A stretch of DNA of 55,472 bases from Bacillota bacterium (GTDB lineage Bacteria > Bacillota > Clostridia > Caldicoprobacterales > Caldicoprobacteraceae), in NCBI GenBank assembly GCA_023622385.1, contig JAMNZI010000073.1:1-55472 (forward strand), given 5' to 3'. The position numbers and the translations under genes were made by a program. This document shows, one piece after another, positions 53,743-55,472 of the stretch. Every line of letters begins with the position of its first letter. The first letter of the stretch is position 1. The notes beneath the pieces are model-generated. The model was given only the letters and a program-made list of their open reading frames with translations, was not told the DNA's origin and did no database searches.

Positions 53743-55200
53743 ATGAAATATAAGGTTACGGTGGTAGGATTGGGGCCGGGTAGCGAGGATGGTCTTACCC
53801 TAGGGGCTTTAAAGGTTTTGCGTCAAGCATCCAATGTGGTTTTAAGGACGGAGATGCACGGGGTTGTTCCCTTTTTGAAGGCACAGGGGATAGAGTATAC
53901 ATCCATGGATGATGTTTATCAAAAAGGGGAAGATTTTGACCGCCTTTATGAGGCCATGGTAAAACGGGTCATGGACATGGCCCAAAGTGGGCAGGTGGTG
54001 GTGGGGGTGCCAGGTCATCCCCTTATAGGTGAGAGGCTCACCTTTGAGCTTTTAAGGCGACTGGACAGAGAAAGGTATGACATCGATATCGTACCGGGAG
54101 TGAGCAATGCCGATGCGCTGCTTGCCTTAATTGGAAATGCCGGTATAGAAGGGTTGAAGATATTGAGCGCTCCCGAGATGAGCGAGGACTTGATAAATGT
54201 GCGTTTATCAACGGTAGTTATCAATATATATGACGCTTTGGTGGCATCGGATGTTAAGTTGTTGTTGCTGCGCTTTTATCCCCATGACCTGGAGGTGTTT
54301 ATAAGCTGGCAAAGCCAGAACAAGGGGTTGGAATACAGGGCTGTGCCCCTGTATGAGATTGATCGGCAACAGCGCTATGACCATACGACGTGCTTGTATC
54401 TTCCGCCCATCAGATTCGAGCATCTGGAGTCCTTCGATATGAACCATCTGAAGCAAATTATGGAAATACTCCGCTCGCCTGAAGGATGCCCATGGGATAG
54501 GGAACAGACGCACGAAAGTCTTAAACGATATTTCATTGAAGAAGCTTATGAGGTGATAGAGAGCATCGATAAGCAGGACGAGGACAAGCTACTAGAGGAG
54601 CTAGGCGATGTGCTTCTCCAGGTGGTGTTCCACAGCCAGATCGCGAGGGAACGGGGGGCATTTGACATATTCGATGTCATTACAAGGATATGTCAAAAGA
54701 TGATACAGCGTCATACCCATATATTTGGTGATGCTGTCGCAGAGAATGCACAGCAGGTGGTGGCCAACTGGGAGGATCTGAAAAAGCATGAGAAAGGCTT
54801 TGTGACCCATGCTCAGGTTCTGCGCGACATACCCCGTGTTCTCCCCGCCCTTATAAGGAGTTACAAGGTGCAGGAAAAGGCGGCTTTGGTGGGGTTTGAC
54901 TGGGAGAGCGTGGAGGGTGCTATGCAGAAGCTGGAAGAAGAACTGATAGAGCTGAAGGAGGTATATAAGGGAGGTGATGAACAAAAAATTAGGGAAGAAA
55001 TAGGGGATTTGCTGTTTGCGGCAGTCAATGTAGCAAGGTTTTTAAAAGTGGATCCAGAACTGGCATTGAATGACACCATAGAAAAGTTTATAACCCGTTT
55101 TGAGTACATAGAAAAAAATGCCGGGCGCCCTTTACAGGATATGACGCTGGAAGAGATGGATGATCTGTGGAACCAAGCAAAGAAGCGACTTTTAACTTAA
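53743..55200 (+). CDS. mazG: MazG-type NTP pyrophosphohydrolase with N-terminal tetrapyrrole-methylase-like domain (YabN)
   Basis: N-terminal VTVVGLGPGSEDGLTLGALKVL; MazG core RSPEGCPWDREQTHESLKRYFIEEAYEVIESI, LLEELGDVLLQVVFHSQIA. Confidence 0.96.
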   Translation: MKYKVTVVGLGPGSEDGLTLGALKVLRQASNVVLRTEMHGVVPFLKAQGIEYTSMDDVYQKGEDFDRLYEAMVKRVMDMAQSGQVVVGVPGHPLIGERLTFELLRRLDRERYDIDIVPGVSNADALLALIGNAGIEGLKILSAPEMSEDLINVRLSTVVINIYDALVASDVKLLLLRFYPHDLEVFISWQSQNKGLEYRAVPLYEIDRQQRYDHTTCLYLPPIRFEHLESFDMNHLKQIMEILRSPEGCPWDREQTHESLKRYFIEEAYEVIESIDKQDEDKLLEELGDVLLQVVFHSQIARERGAFDIFDVITRICQKMIQRHTHIFGDAVAENAQQVVANWEDLKKHEKGFVTHAQVLRDIPRVLPALIRSYKVQEKAALVGFDWESVEGAMQKLEEELIELKEVYKGGDEQKIREEIGDLLFAAVNVARFLKVDPELALNDTIEKFITRFEYIEKNAGRPLQDMTLEEMDDLWNQAKKRLLT

Positions 55201-55366
55201 AAACATGTATAATTTAAGAAAAATATGGTAATGATATTACTGAAATTCCTCTATAGGAACCAGGCCAAAAGTATGTAAAAATTTCAAAAATTATTTGGGA
55301 ACAAGGAGGAATTTGAAAAAAAATAGCGAATATGCTATAAGAATCTATTTCAAGGAGGGTTCGTAT

Positions 55367-55472
55367 ATGAATAAAGCTGAGTTGATTGCTGCTGTAGCAG
55401 AGAGAAGCGAACTGACAAAAAAAGAAGCTGAAAGCGCTATTAATGCTCTGATTTCAGTAATTACTGAAGCAT
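55367..55472 (+). CDS. hup: HU family DNA-binding protein (truncated by window end)
   Basis: MNKAELIAAVAERSELTKKEAESAINALISVITEA; SD caaggaggg. Confidence 0.93.
   Translation, partial: MNKAELIAAVAERSELTKKEAESAINALISVITEA

Overview
This 55.5 kb window is chromosomal core sequence from an endospore-forming, flagellated low-GC Firmicute, probably Clostridia by gene content. No species is assigned. Nearly all genes are on the + strand; one ttcA-like gene is on the - strand. Main blocks: sleB/ypeB/SASP; ddl-murI-MBL-pyrG; rho-ytvI-rpmE-yqhQ-prmC-prfA-ZIP-ywlC-ywlE-rpiA-upp; a V/A-type ATPase operon (H-I-K-E-C-F-A-[tnpB]-B-D) directly after upp, where Bacillus-like genomes carry the F-ATPase; an interrupted SLC13-type permease; a uracil/xanthine permease behind a PyrR-type attenuator; ywmB-spoIID-spoIIQ-spoIIID-mbl-flgG-like x2-fabZ; purR-spoVG-glmU-prs-pth-mfd-prsA-spoVT-spoVB-rtcB-mazG-hup. 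The leading candidate for an under-described system is a zinc-ribbon-less TnpB-like RuvC nuclease inserted between the V-ATPase A and B genes. It is followed by a compact RNA-like segment with interlocking 7-9 bp complementarities (candidate omegaRNA/reRNA) and an end hairpin abutting the ntpB start. Other highlights: a ~220-aa Gln/Glu-rich disordered insert in Rho with an AT-hook-like motif; complete Na+-ligand signatures in the V-ATPase K subunit; and a full PyrR attenuator whose binding loop differs from consensus by compensatory pairs. All calls come from reading the sequence and ORF translations; no searches were run.
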